Source of the DNA: Chitinophaga pinensis
GTDB taxonomy: Bacteria; Bacteroidota; Bacteroidia; Chitinophagales; Chitinophagaceae
Assembly: GCF_007896845.1 (NCBI RefSeq)
Contig: NZ_VOHS01000004.1
Location: 186,001 to 250,000 of the forward strand
Length of the DNA stretch: 64,000 nt
Direction of reading: 5' to 3'
Positions 26,277-33,689 of the stretch are shown here, in pieces. Every line of letters begins with the position of its first letter. Position 1 is the stretch's first letter. Under the pieces are notes generated by a model, which was not told where the DNA came from, searched no databases, and saw only the letters and a list, made by a program, of their open reading frames with translations. Both the position numbers and the translations under genes were made by a program.

Positions 26277-27341
26277 ATGTTTCCACTTATGAGTACAATA
26301 CTTCCCTTTGCCGGGCCTTTCATCATTGCGTGCTGGATCGTACTGGCTATTATCTGCTCCAGACGTGAACAGACGCGCGGTTTTGTATATACGCTGACGA
26401 TATTCGCAGCAGTGACAACCGCTATGTATTATCCTCAATACTTTTTGACTGTGGGAGGCTTTGACTTGTCGAAGCTGATCACGCCGCTGATACAGATTAT
26501 CATGTTTGGTATGGGAACAGCGATGAGCTTACGTGATTTCTATGGTGTTATTAAAATGCCGATGGGCGTATTCACAGGAGTGGTATGCCATTTCACCATT
26601 ATGCCTTTTGTAGGCTGGTTTCTGGCGCATCTGTTTAATTTCCCGCCGGAGATAGCAGCAGGTGTGGTGCTTATAGGAACGGTACCTTGTGGGATGGCGT
26701 CCAATGTGATCTCTTATCTGGCGAAAGCCAATCTTGCATTATCAGTGACATTGACAGCTGTTTCTACTATGCTGGCGCCGTTTGTGACACCTTTTCTGAT
26801 GCGCTGGCTGGCAGGCAGCTATGTTGATATCAGCGTAACGGCGATGATGTGGGATATCTGCAAGATCGTCATACTGCCTGTGGCCGCAGGTCTGGTGTTC
26901 AATCATTTCCTGAGTGGTAAGCTGAAATGGCTGGACAACATAATGCCAAAGATTTCTATGTCGGCGATCGCTTTTATTATTGTCATTATAACGGCTAAAG
27001 GACGGGAGAGTCTGCTGGATGTTGGAGTATTGCTAATAGTTTCTTCACTGATCCATAACCTTTCAGGTTATGCACTGGGATATTGGTTATGCCGGTTAAT
27101 AAGGATGAACGAGCAGGATTGCCGTACTATTGCGATAGAGGTGGGTATGCAGAACGGTGGACTGGCAACTGCTATTGCTAAGAATATGGGTAAGATTGCT
27201 ACTGTCGGACTGGCGCCGGCTGTATTTGGTCCGCTGATGAATGTAACCGGTTCATTGCTGGCTTCGTGGTGGCACAGGCATCCACCTGCAGCAACAATAC
27301 TTGACGAAAAAGCCGTCCCGCTGGAAACGGAACGGCTGTAG
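26277..27341 (+). CDS. Bile acid:sodium symporter (BASS/SBF) family transporter
   Basis: A 354-residue inner-membrane protein with about ten hydrophobic segments. SBF-family motifs are visible: PLIQIIMFGMGTAMSLRDF, GVVLIGTVPCGMASNVISYLAK (the crossed-helix region) and IAIEVGMQNGGLATAIAKNM (second crossing). Family members co-import organic anions such as bile acids, pyruvate or pantoate with sodium. Placed 26 bases after RraA, it is a good candidate to carry the periplasmic pathway's 2-oxo acid product into the cell. Start at 26277 or at the ATG 12 bases later. Confidence 0.92.
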   Translation: MFPLMSTILPFAGPFIIACWIVLAIICSRREQTRGFVYTLTIFAAVTTAMYYPQYFLTVGGFDLSKLITPLIQIIMFGMGTAMSLRDFYGVIKMPMGVFTGVVCHFTIMPFVGWFLAHLFNFPPEIAAGVVLIGTVPCGMASNVISYLAKANLALSVTLTAVSTMLAPFVTPFLMRWLAGSYVDISVTAMMWDICKIVILPVAAGLVFNHFLSGKLKWLDNIMPKISMSAIAFIIVIITAKGRESLLDVGVLLIVSSLIHNLSGYALGYWLCRLIRMNEQDCRTIAIEVGMQNGGLATAIAKNMGKIATVGLAPAVFGPLMNVTGSLLASWWHRHPPAATILDEKAVPLETERL

Positions 27342-27553
27342 TTTATCACGTATCAATGTGCTGAAAATAACTTGCCGCACATTAAATGAGGTGGAATATA
27401 GATAAAGACAAACGGGAATTACAAGTTAAGTGGCTATCAAGATAATGACAAAATGTGAAAAAACTATTCTTTTAAGGTAATTTTTTACAGTTTTTTTTAT
27501 TAGGGCACTCACTTTGACCCATAAATTGTATTTTGTTATATAAAACCACGTAT

Positions 27554-28585
27554 ATGAACAATCCTAAACACCGTAGGGAATTTCTCAGGCAGATGGCATT
27601 GTACACAATGGGAGCAGGCCTTTTGCCTTCTGTCCTGGCCGCCTGCAACAACGGCTCTTCTACAAAAGAGAGCAAAGACAGTACCAACGTAGCCGGAACA
27701 TCTGGTGCTGCTGCGGCAAAGGAGCTGTTCTTTAAGATCTCGCTCGCAGAATGGTCTTTTCATGACGCTTTATTTTCAGGAAAACTGAACCATCTTGACT
27801 TCCCGGCTAAAGCGAAGACTGACTTTGGTATCGAGGCAGTTGAGTATGTGAATCAGTTCTTTAAAGACAAGGCAACTGATAAGGCATACCTTGCAGATCT
27901 CAAGAAACGTTGTAGTGATAATGGTGTACGCAGCGTACTCATTATGATTGATGGAGAAGGTGAAATGGGAGATCTGGACGTGAAGAAAAGAATGAAAGCT
28001 GTGGAAAATCACTACAAATGGGTAGAAGCAGCAGAATACCTTGGTTGCCATGCTATCCGTGTAAACGCAGCGGGAGAGGGCAAACCAGATGATGTATCCA
28101 AAGCGGTAACAGAGTCTTTGGCTAAATTATCCGGCTTTGCCAATACACACAATATCAGTGTGATTGTAGAAAATCATGGTGGCAGTTCCTCTAATGGTAA
28201 ATGGTTATCCAATGTAATGAAACAGGTGAATATGCCGAATTGCGGTACCTTACCCGATTTTGGTAACTTTTGCCTGAATCGTACCAAACCTGTGGATAAT
28301 ACACCACAGGGCTGGGCAGCTACAAAGTGTCTGGAAGAGTATGATCGTTACGAAGGGGTAACTGAACTGATGCCATTTGCAAAAGGAGTAAGTGCTAAAA
28401 CACATGATTTTGACGCAGATGGTAACTGTATCGAAACAGACTATCGCAGGATGTTAAAAATAGTGAAGGACGCCGGTTATACAGGTCATATCGGAATCGA
28501 GTATGAAGGCAGCAAACTCTCTGAAGAGGAAGGTGTGCGCAAAACGCTGGAGTTGCTGAAGAAAGTAGGCGCAGAAATCAGCTGA
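27554..28585 (+). CDS. Tat-type lipoprotein, sugar-phosphate isomerase/epimerase-like TIM barrel
   Basis: A 343-residue protein. The start ATG 27554 gives MNNPKHRREFLRQMALYTMG, with an RRxFLRQ twin-arginine motif, and LAAC at 28-31, a lipobox with C31. It looks like a Tat-exported lipoprotein. The body is a xylose-isomerase-like TIM barrel (FKISLAEWSFHDALFSG, EAAEYLGCHAIRVNAAGEG, VIVENHGGSSSNGKWL, HIGIEYEGSKLSEEEG). These enzymes isomerise or epimerise sugars and polyols with a divalent metal. It is 212 bases from the BASS gene and may belong to the same catabolic locus. Confidence 0.87.
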   Translation: MNNPKHRREFLRQMALYTMGAGLLPSVLAACNNGSSTKESKDSTNVAGTSGAAAAKELFFKISLAEWSFHDALFSGKLNHLDFPAKAKTDFGIEAVEYVNQFFKDKATDKAYLADLKKRCSDNGVRSVLIMIDGEGEMGDLDVKKRMKAVENHYKWVEAAEYLGCHAIRVNAAGEGKPDDVSKAVTESLAKLSGFANTHNISVIVENHGGSSSNGKWLSNVMKQVNMPNCGTLPDFGNFCLNRTKPVDNTPQGWAATKCLEEYDRYEGVTELMPFAKGVSAKTHDFDADGNCIETDYRRMLKIVKDAGYTGHIGIEYEGSKLSEEEGVRKTLELLKKVGAEIS

Positions 28586-28606
28586 CGCCTGAGATGAATT
28601 TGGTAA

Positions 28607-28645
28607 AACGGAGGTATGTCATATCGATATGCCTCCGTTTTTATT
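28607..28645 (+). terminator. Terminator after the TIM-barrel gene
   Basis: AACGGAGG / CCTCCGTT arms, loop of about 17 bases, followed by TTTTATTTT. Confidence 0.8.
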
Positions 28646-28709
28646 TTAGAGCCGGCGTTCACAGGGGTACAATAATTGCCTGCTCTTTGTTAACTAAACT
28701 TTGTGCCCC

Positions 28710-29918
28710 TTGGATCTTCAATCAGGATATCCTTATTCATTGGTCAGATACGGTCTGCCATTTAATTACCCCCGCCTGAACCGTGACCTTAGTACAGACG
28801 TGTTAATCATAGGGGGAGGTATTTCAGGCGCATTAGCGGCCTTTTATCTGACGGAAGCAGGTATACCTGCCATTGTTGTTGATGCGCGTACAATCGGGCT
28901 GGGAAGTACCTGTGCGAGCACTTCCCTGTTGCAATATGAGATTGATATTCCCTTGACGGAGTTGTCAGAAAAAATAGGAGAGAAGAATGCCGTCACTGCT
29001 TATCATCTTTGTTACGAATCTATCTCCGCATTGGAAAAGATCTGCAAAAAGATAAAAGCACCATGGTTCGACCGGAAGGAGAGTCTCTTTGTGGCTTCTT
29101 ACAAGAAAGATCTTGCACTGATTCAAAAGGAATTTGCCGCGCGGAAAGCAGCCGGTTTTGAAGTTGATTACTGGGATGCTGAAACGATCAGAAAGAATAT
29201 GGGTTTTGATGCACCCGGTGCTATCTATTCGGCTGTTGCTGCGCAGACGGATGCTTATATGCTGACCCATTCACTACATCAGTACAATATCGGTAAAGGG
29301 ATGGAGGTCTTTGATAAAACGGCTGTTACGGATATCGCTCATACCCGCAACGGCGTTACCGTTACTACATCAGAAGGCTATAACATCAAAGCAAAACATC
29401 TGGTCGTTGCCACAGGGTATGAGGCCTCCCAATACATCAAAGAACCTTTAATTGAACTGCGTTCTACTTATGCCATCGTCAGTGAAAGAGTAGCGGACGA
29501 TGATTGTTGCTGGTATAATGATTGTCTGATATGGGAAACCAAAGACCCTTATCTATACATGCGTCCTACGATGGACAAGCGTCTGCTTGTCGGTGGACGT
29601 GATGAAGAATTTTATAATCCTTCCCGTCGTGATAAACTGATCCATAAGAAAGCCGCCGCGCTAAAAAGTGATTTCGGGAAGAAGTTCCCTCATATCCCGT
29701 TTATACCCGAGTTTAAATGGACGGGTACTTTTATTACTACTGCCGACGGACTTCCCTTTATTGGTAATTATCCTGCAATGCCGCGTACCTTGTTTGCGTT
29801 GGGTTTTGGCGGGAATGGCATCACATTTAGTCAGATTGCAGCAAAGATGTTGACGGATATTATCCTTGGTAAAAAGGATAAGGTACAGTCGATGTTTGCG
29901 TTTGGAAGAGGAGAGTAG
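28710..29918 (+). CDS. FAD-dependent oxidoreductase (DAO family)
   Basis: A 402-residue protein. VLIIGGGISGALAAFYLTEA (dinucleotide-binding GGGISG at 35-40), IVVDARTIGLGSTCASTSLL, and the C-terminal TTADGLPFIGNYPAMPRTLF...GFGGNGITFS are the D-amino-acid-oxidase family landmarks. Such flavoproteins oxidise amines or amino/hydroxy acids. No ATG is available near the conserved N-terminus MDLQSGYPYS; the TTG at 28710 gives that start. Another TTG lies at 28701, next to a promoter-like CTTTG. No neighbour indicates the substrate. Confidence 0.87.
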   Translation: MDLQSGYPYSLVRYGLPFNYPRLNRDLSTDVLIIGGGISGALAAFYLTEAGIPAIVVDARTIGLGSTCASTSLLQYEIDIPLTELSEKIGEKNAVTAYHLCYESISALEKICKKIKAPWFDRKESLFVASYKKDLALIQKEFAARKAAGFEVDYWDAETIRKNMGFDAPGAIYSAVAAQTDAYMLTHSLHQYNIGKGMEVFDKTAVTDIAHTRNGVTVTTSEGYNIKAKHLVVATGYEASQYIKEPLIELRSTYAIVSERVADDDCCWYNDCLIWETKDPYLYMRPTMDKRLLVGGRDEEFYNPSRRDKLIHKKAAALKSDFGKKFPHIPFIPEFKWTGTFITTADGLPFIGNYPAMPRTLFALGFGGNGITFSQIAAKMLTDIILGKKDKVQSMFAFGRGE

Positions 29919-30035
29919 TCTTTTTTAAATGCTTTGCAGTGGCTGGTTTAAAGGTGTATTTGTATGATTTGTCAGTTTGTTCACTTTTTGTTTCCCCAAT
30001 GTTGTAGCTATTCACTTTTATGCATGTTTGCATGG

Positions 30036-30051
30036 CATCACAGGGGTGATG
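30036..30051. promoter_or_regulatory. Possible operator upstream of the DUF6934-like cassette
   Basis: CATCAC / GTGATG with a 4-base spacer sits 10 bases before the -7 box, in the region of the -33 element. Copies of TTTGCATG surround it (30027 and 30065). It could be an autoregulatory binding site. This is inference from position and symmetry only. Confidence 0.35.
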
Positions 30052-30060
30052 TCGTATGCA

Positions 30061-30068
30061 TTATTTTG
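30061..30068 (+). promoter_or_regulatory. -7 element for the DUF6934-like gene
   Basis: TTATTTTG (seven of eight positions) lies five bases before ATG 30074, suggesting a leaderless transcript and supporting that start over ATG 30056. Confidence 0.4.
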
Positions 30069-30073
30069 CATGT

Positions 30074-30526
30074 ATGAATTTAGATACATACCATTGTTCA
30101 GTTAATCCTGCCACCGGGTTCTTCGAGTTTTACAGTGAGGGTCCGAATGGGAAGATAAAGAAAGTTGTTAGCTACCAACAATTGCAAGATGATATTTATG
30201 GAATGCAGCGATTTAATCTCTGTTTTGGAGATTGGGATGAAGGAAGCCGATGCCCGAACGATGCAAGTGTGACTAATAACGGAGATGTATTAAAAGTACT
30301 TGCAACAGTAGCTGGTACTGTTATAACGTTTACTGATAAATATCCGGGTTGCCTGATACAAGCTGAAGGAAGTACGTCTTCCCGGACACGCCTGTACCAG
30401 ATGAAGATGAAAAATTACTGGGAGGAGATAAAAGGATTTTTTAACGTAAAAGGTTATTTTCAGGGCAGTTGGGAGGTGTTTCGTCTGGATAGAAATTATG
30501 AGGCTTTCGTCGTTAGTAGAAAGTGA
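30074..30526 (+). CDS. DUF6934-like protein, first gene of a small cassette
   Basis: A 150-residue soluble protein starting MNLDTYHCSVNP. The central FGDWDEGSRCPNDASVTNNG and DVLKVLATVAGTVITFTDKY, then IQAEGSTSSRTRLYQMKMKN, resemble from memory the DUF6934 family of Bacteroidota, in which a 'D-SVSNNGD-KVLATV' block and 'GST-RTRLY' are conserved. Function unknown. ATG 30074 is chosen over 30056 because of the -7 box in between. It is followed after 53 bases by a 63-residue gene. The arrangement of two small genes behind a palindromic promoter is toxin-antitoxin-like, but no toxin fold is recognised. Confidence 0.65.
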   Translation: MNLDTYHCSVNPATGFFEFYSEGPNGKIKKVVSYQQLQDDIYGMQRFNLCFGDWDEGSRCPNDASVTNNGDVLKVLATVAGTVITFTDKYPGCLIQAEGSTSSRTRLYQMKMKNYWEEIKGFFNVKGYFQGSWEVFRLDRNYEAFVVSRK

Positions 30527-30579
30527 TTCCACTATAATAATAGTTTAGGTTATTACAGAATAAACATAAAAATTGAAAT

Positions 30580-30771
30580 ATGACATTGAATACATTAAAA
30601 AGAAAAGAAAGGAAGGGGCTTCCAAAATTTAAATATACCATCGATCCGCATATGCAGGATTATTCAAAGGAACCTTTCTTTGTAAAAAAGTATGAATCGG
30701 CACTACAATCTTTGGCTACGCGTGGCACTCCTGATATGAGACCTGCAGAGACTATTCATACGTCTTTATAA
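30580..30771 (+). CDS. Small basic hypothetical protein, second gene of the DUF6934-like cassette
   Basis: A 63-residue protein beginning MTLNTLKRKERKGLPKFKYT and containing FVKKYESALQSLATRGTPDM. The first third is very basic and the middle is helical. It is not recognised as any family. It has its own ATG after an A-rich stretch and ends just before a 19-bp inverted repeat that may terminate both genes. It is probably real because of its spacing and codon use, but short. Confidence 0.55.
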   Translation: MTLNTLKRKERKGLPKFKYTIDPHMQDYSKEPFFVKKYESALQSLATRGTPDMRPAETIHTSL

Positions 30772-30773
30772 TA

Positions 30774-30851
30774 AAAATGCATGCTTTGATATCCGGCTAC
30801 CTGCAGAAGACAAATACTTCCCGTTAACCTATATATCAAAGCATGCATTTT
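30774..30851. repeat. 19-bp perfect inverted repeat around 40 bases
   Basis: Arms AAAATGCATGCTTTGATAT (30774-30792) and its exact complement (30833-30851). The arms hold a GCATGC palindrome and start/end in A/T runs. It begins three bases after the stop of the 63-residue gene, so it may act as a terminator, though the loop is long. Confidence 0.75.
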
Positions 30852-30859
30852 GCTATTCC

Positions 30860-30911
30860 TGATATCAATCCCTGAAACACTGATATCAATCGGGAAACGT
30901 TGCTATCAATC
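30860..30911. repeat. Three ~21-bp direct repeats with GATATCAATC cores
   Basis: Cores at 30861-30870 and 30882-30891 (GATATCAATC) and 30902-30911 (GCTATCAATC), each followed by a CxxxAAACx tail. The period of 20-21 bp is two helical turns. The third copy touches the stop codon of the minus-strand FecR-like gene. They may be protein-binding sites or transcript elements; function unknown. Confidence 0.7.
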
Positions 30912-31757
30912 CTAAAACTCAATCATCACCTTATTCTTCTTCACATCAAAACTAAACTTCGCTGTCTCTTTCATTTTTTCCAGCACGCGCTTCAAAGACA
31001 TTCCCTGAAACTCTCCATTCACACCACCTGCATGCGAAGGATCACCATCCACATAAATCTCCGTACTATACCATTCCTCCAGTTTCCTTACCGCATTCAT
31101 AAACGGCTCATCATGGAAAACCAGCTTATCCTGTAACCAGGTCTCCATATCTGCCGGATGGTATGTCTCCTTTTCCATCAGATCGATTTCCTTGTTTGCC
31201 AGTACCATATTCCCTTTGGCTAATAGCTCCGGCAGTGTATCTGTTTTGGAATGGTAAGACTTTTTCACTTCAACTTCTCCTTTTAACACATAGGCTGTCG
31301 CGCCCTGCTGTGCTTCAAAACAACGGATCTTGAAAGCGGCCGGCGTCTTTGCCGTCATTACAAGAATATTGGTTTTGATGGTCAGGGGGAATGCTGTAGT
31401 ATCAAAATAAGCCTCGCCGTCCAGTAGAAGTGTATGATTGGCGGAGAAATCAGGTGGTACCAGCAGTCGGGAATGACTGTTCAATATTACGGATAGTCCA
31501 CCGGGTAAGGTGACTTTTGTCCGCTCGCCGATGGCGCCCTCATAAGTAGTATATTGTACGCCTGCTTCCTGAAATCCCCCTAAAACTGGTTTTTTCCCTT
31601 GTTTACAGGCAGACAGGAAGGTCCCTGAACAAAGTATAATAAGTACGAAAAAGCCCGCTCTCCGGCGGGTTATAGCATGCTGCTGGTTGGAAGGCACTGG
31701 GAATACTGATTTTGATGAAGATATAAAATTAAAGAAAAAAATATAGGAAGGAAGCAT
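30912..31757 (-). CDS. Orphan FecR-domain lipoprotein
   Basis: A 281-residue protein from the ATG at 31757; an in-frame GTG at 31697 would give 261 residues and a tighter signal (RRRAGFFVLIILCSGTFLSA then C51, a lipobox). The mature part has a FecR domain (TYEGAIGERTKVTLPGGLSV, TLLLDGEAYFDT, FKIRCFEAQQGATAYVLKG) and a C-terminal DUF4974-like domain (LVFHDEPFMNAVRKLEEWYS...). The sigma-binding N-terminal domain and membrane helix of normal FecR proteins are absent, replaced by a lipid anchor, and no sigma gene is adjacent. Its signalling role is unclear. Confidence 0.82.
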   Translation of the reverse strand: MLPSYIFFFNFISSSKSVFPVPSNQQHAITRRRAGFFVLIILCSGTFLSACKQGKKPVLGGFQEAGVQYTTYEGAIGERTKVTLPGGLSVILNSHSRLLVPPDFSANHTLLLDGEAYFDTTAFPLTIKTNILVMTAKTPAAFKIRCFEAQQGATAYVLKGEVEVKKSYHSKTDTLPELLAKGNMVLANKEIDLMEKETYHPADMETWLQDKLVFHDEPFMNAVRKLEEWYSTEIYVDGDPSHAGGVNGEFQGMSLKRVLEKMKETAKFSFDVKKNKVMIEF

Positions 31758-31868
31758 TATTGAGTTTAAATAAGGGGAATTTCCTGATTGATTTATTTAA
31801 GAAAGGGAGATTTTCATTAGATGTTTTCAAAACGATTGTAATCGAATTGTTATAGTTGCCAGATCATT

Positions 31869-31899
31869 TTTGCTGAAACCCTGCTGTACGATAACTTTG
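31869..31899 (+). promoter_or_regulatory. Proline dehydrogenase promoter (TTTG-N19-TAACTTTG)
   Basis: TTTG 31869-31872 and TAACTTTG 31892-31899 match the Bacteroidota consensus exactly, including the 19-base gap. The ATG is at 31906, about where transcription should start, so the mRNA is likely leaderless. Confidence 0.75.
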
Positions 31900-31905
31900 C
31901 GCCCC

Positions 31906-33084
31906 ATGGAAAAGCAGCTATCATTATCATTCGAGAATACCGCCATAGCTTTTGAATCAAAGACAGACAAAGCATTGAAAAAAGCTGACTTCCTGTTTAC
32001 CAATATAGGTAAGCCCTGGCTGGTGAAAGTAGGAGCAGCGGTTACGCCGTTTGCCCTGAAGATAGGATTACCCATTAAGGGACTGATCCGTAGTACTATC
32101 TTCAGCCAGTTCTGTGGAGGCGAAAATCTGCAGGAGGCGGCCGCTACAGCCAGCTTACTCGGTAAATTCCACGTCGGTGTAGCATTGGACTATGGTGTAG
32201 AAGCCATGGAAGGGGAGGAAAACTACGATCATGCGGTACCTGAATTCGTCCGCGCGATTGAATATGCCGCAGGCAATCCCAATATTCCTTTTATCGCTAT
32301 TAAAGTGACCGGCTTCGCCCGTTTTAGTCTGCTTGAAAAACTGCATGCCAACGAAACCCTGACGCCTGAAGAGGCGGCCGAGTACGCAAGGGTACGTCAA
32401 CGTATTCAGACAATCGCAGCTACAGCCGCTAAACATAAGGTAGGTCTGCTGATAGATGCAGAAGAATCCTGGATTCAGCAGCCGGTAGATGACCTGACCA
32501 ACGAACTCATGGCACAGTTCAATAAAACGAACGCCATCGTGTATAATACCTTCCAGATGTACCGTCACGACAGACTGGCCTTCCTGAAGCGCTCTTTTGA
32601 GAAGGCAGAGCAGCAGGGCTACCTTCTCGGTGCTAAACTGGTAAGAGGCGCTTACATGGAAAAAGAGCGTAAACGTGCGGAAGAGATGGGTTATCCTTCT
32701 CCGATCCAGCCGGATAAAGAAGCAACTGACCGTGATTACAATGCCGCTGTAACGTTCTGTATGGAGCGTCTTGATAAGCTGGCTGTATTTGTCGGTACAC
32801 ATAATGAACAAAGCAGCATGCTGGCTGCAAATCTCTTACACCAGCAGGAATTGCCACACGATCACCCACATGTCAGTTTCTCACAGCTGCTGGGCATGAG
32901 CGATAACATCACGTTTAACCTGGCACATGCCGGTTACCATGTGTCTAAATACCTGCCTTATGGTCCGGTAAAAGACGTAATGCCATACCTGCTGCGTCGT
33001 GCACAGGAAAACACGTCTATCTCCGGTCAGGTAGGTCGTGAATTAGGACTTATCCGTAAGGAAAGAAAGCGTAGAGGTATTTAG
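31906..33084 (+). CDS. Proline dehydrogenase
   Basis: A 392-residue single-domain flavoenzyme that oxidises proline to pyrroline-5-carboxylate. Motifs: FIAIKVTGFARFSLLEKL, VGLLIDAEESWIQQPVDDL, NTFQMYRHDRL, GAKLVRGAYMEKERKRAEEM (FAD/proline pocket), VGTHNEQSSMLA and the C-terminal YLLRRAQENTS with the two substrate-carboxylate Arg residues. ATG 31906 is chosen over TTG 31870 because the -7 box lies between them. The P5C dehydrogenase partner is not adjacent. A hairpin terminator follows. Confidence 0.95.
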   Translation: MEKQLSLSFENTAIAFESKTDKALKKADFLFTNIGKPWLVKVGAAVTPFALKIGLPIKGLIRSTIFSQFCGGENLQEAAATASLLGKFHVGVALDYGVEAMEGEENYDHAVPEFVRAIEYAAGNPNIPFIAIKVTGFARFSLLEKLHANETLTPEEAAEYARVRQRIQTIAATAAKHKVGLLIDAEESWIQQPVDDLTNELMAQFNKTNAIVYNTFQMYRHDRLAFLKRSFEKAEQQGYLLGAKLVRGAYMEKERKRAEEMGYPSPIQPDKEATDRDYNAAVTFCMERLDKLAVFVGTHNEQSSMLAANLLHQQELPHDHPHVSFSQLLGMSDNITFNLAHAGYHVSKYLPYGPVKDVMPYLLRRAQENTSISGQVGRELGLIRKERKRRGI

Positions 33085-33120
33085 GAATTTTATCAGACGA
33101 TGTAACTTTTCAATATGAAG

Positions 33121-33164
33121 AGCGTTTCATAACAGTATATACAACTGTTGTGAAACGCTTTTTT
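33121..33164 (+). terminator. Terminator after proline dehydrogenase
   Basis: AGCGTTTCA..ACAGT / ACTGTTG.TGAAACGCT stem followed by TTTTTTATTT. Confidence 0.9.
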
Positions 33165-33233
33165 ATTTCAACAGGAAGCGTCGATTAGGGTGACAGACAA
33201 ATTCCCTTTAAAACGAGATAAATACTCAATGTT

Positions 33234-33659
33234 ATGAAAAATGCTGTACTGCTTATGGCCGTAGCCATGACCCTTACCTTTATTGCCTGTAAAAAAGATA
33301 AGAACAAACCTTCGGGAGACTATGCTTCTCAGCCCAAAACGATCGCTAATATCCGGGGTGAATGGAAGGCGGTGTCATCCCTGACAGGAAATGGATGGAT
33401 ACCCACCACAGAAAAGATCAATATTTCTTTTTCTTCTGATGGCCTGTTTGTCTCAGAAAAGATGATATATGATACCTATAAGTTAGAAATTGTGACTTAT
33501 AGCAATCCGGCCGGTGATACAGTATTAACCCTCTCTAAAGCTACACAGCAAGATCAGACCGGCGTTTTTTTTATTAACCGGCTGACAAAAGATACTCTGG
33601 TCCTGACCAGCGGATATTGTCTGAATTTTTGTTCGGTCAAATATAGCCGTGTAAAATAA
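33234..33659 (+). CDS. Small lipoprotein, lipocalin-like hypothetical
   Basis: A 141-residue lipoprotein; the signal ends in LTFIAC with C19, followed by KKDKNKPSG. The mature domain (IRGEWKAVSSLTGNGWIPTT...) alternates short strands, and begins like the many Bacteroidota 'lipocalin-like' lipoproteins (GxWxxxS). The two Cys in SGYCLNFCSVKYS might form a disulfide. Function unknown; probably periplasmic face of the outer membrane. Confidence 0.75.
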   Translation: MKNAVLLMAVAMTLTFIACKKDKNKPSGDYASQPKTIANIRGEWKAVSSLTGNGWIPTTEKINISFSSDGLFVSEKMIYDTYKLEIVTYSNPAGDTVLTLSKATQQDQTGVFFINRLTKDTLVLTSGYCLNFCSVKYSRVK

Positions 33660-33677
33660 GGTAAAGGCAAAATTTCG

Positions 33678-33685
33678 TTACTTTG
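33678..33685 (+). promoter_or_regulatory. -7-like element at thyA
   Basis: TTACTTTG (seven of eight matches) lies four bases before the thyA ATG. No -33 TTTG at the right distance. If used, thyA mRNA is leaderless. Confidence 0.35.
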
Positions 33686-33689
33686 CCTC

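Noticed and set aside
27342..27553. Possible promoter TTTG...TATTTTG before the TIM-barrel gene
   Set aside because: The elements are only 12 bases apart and the -7 box is one base short, so it was not called.
30860..30911. Repeat array considered as a CRISPR
   Set aside because: Only three imperfect 21-bp units without spacers of uniform size and no cas genes.
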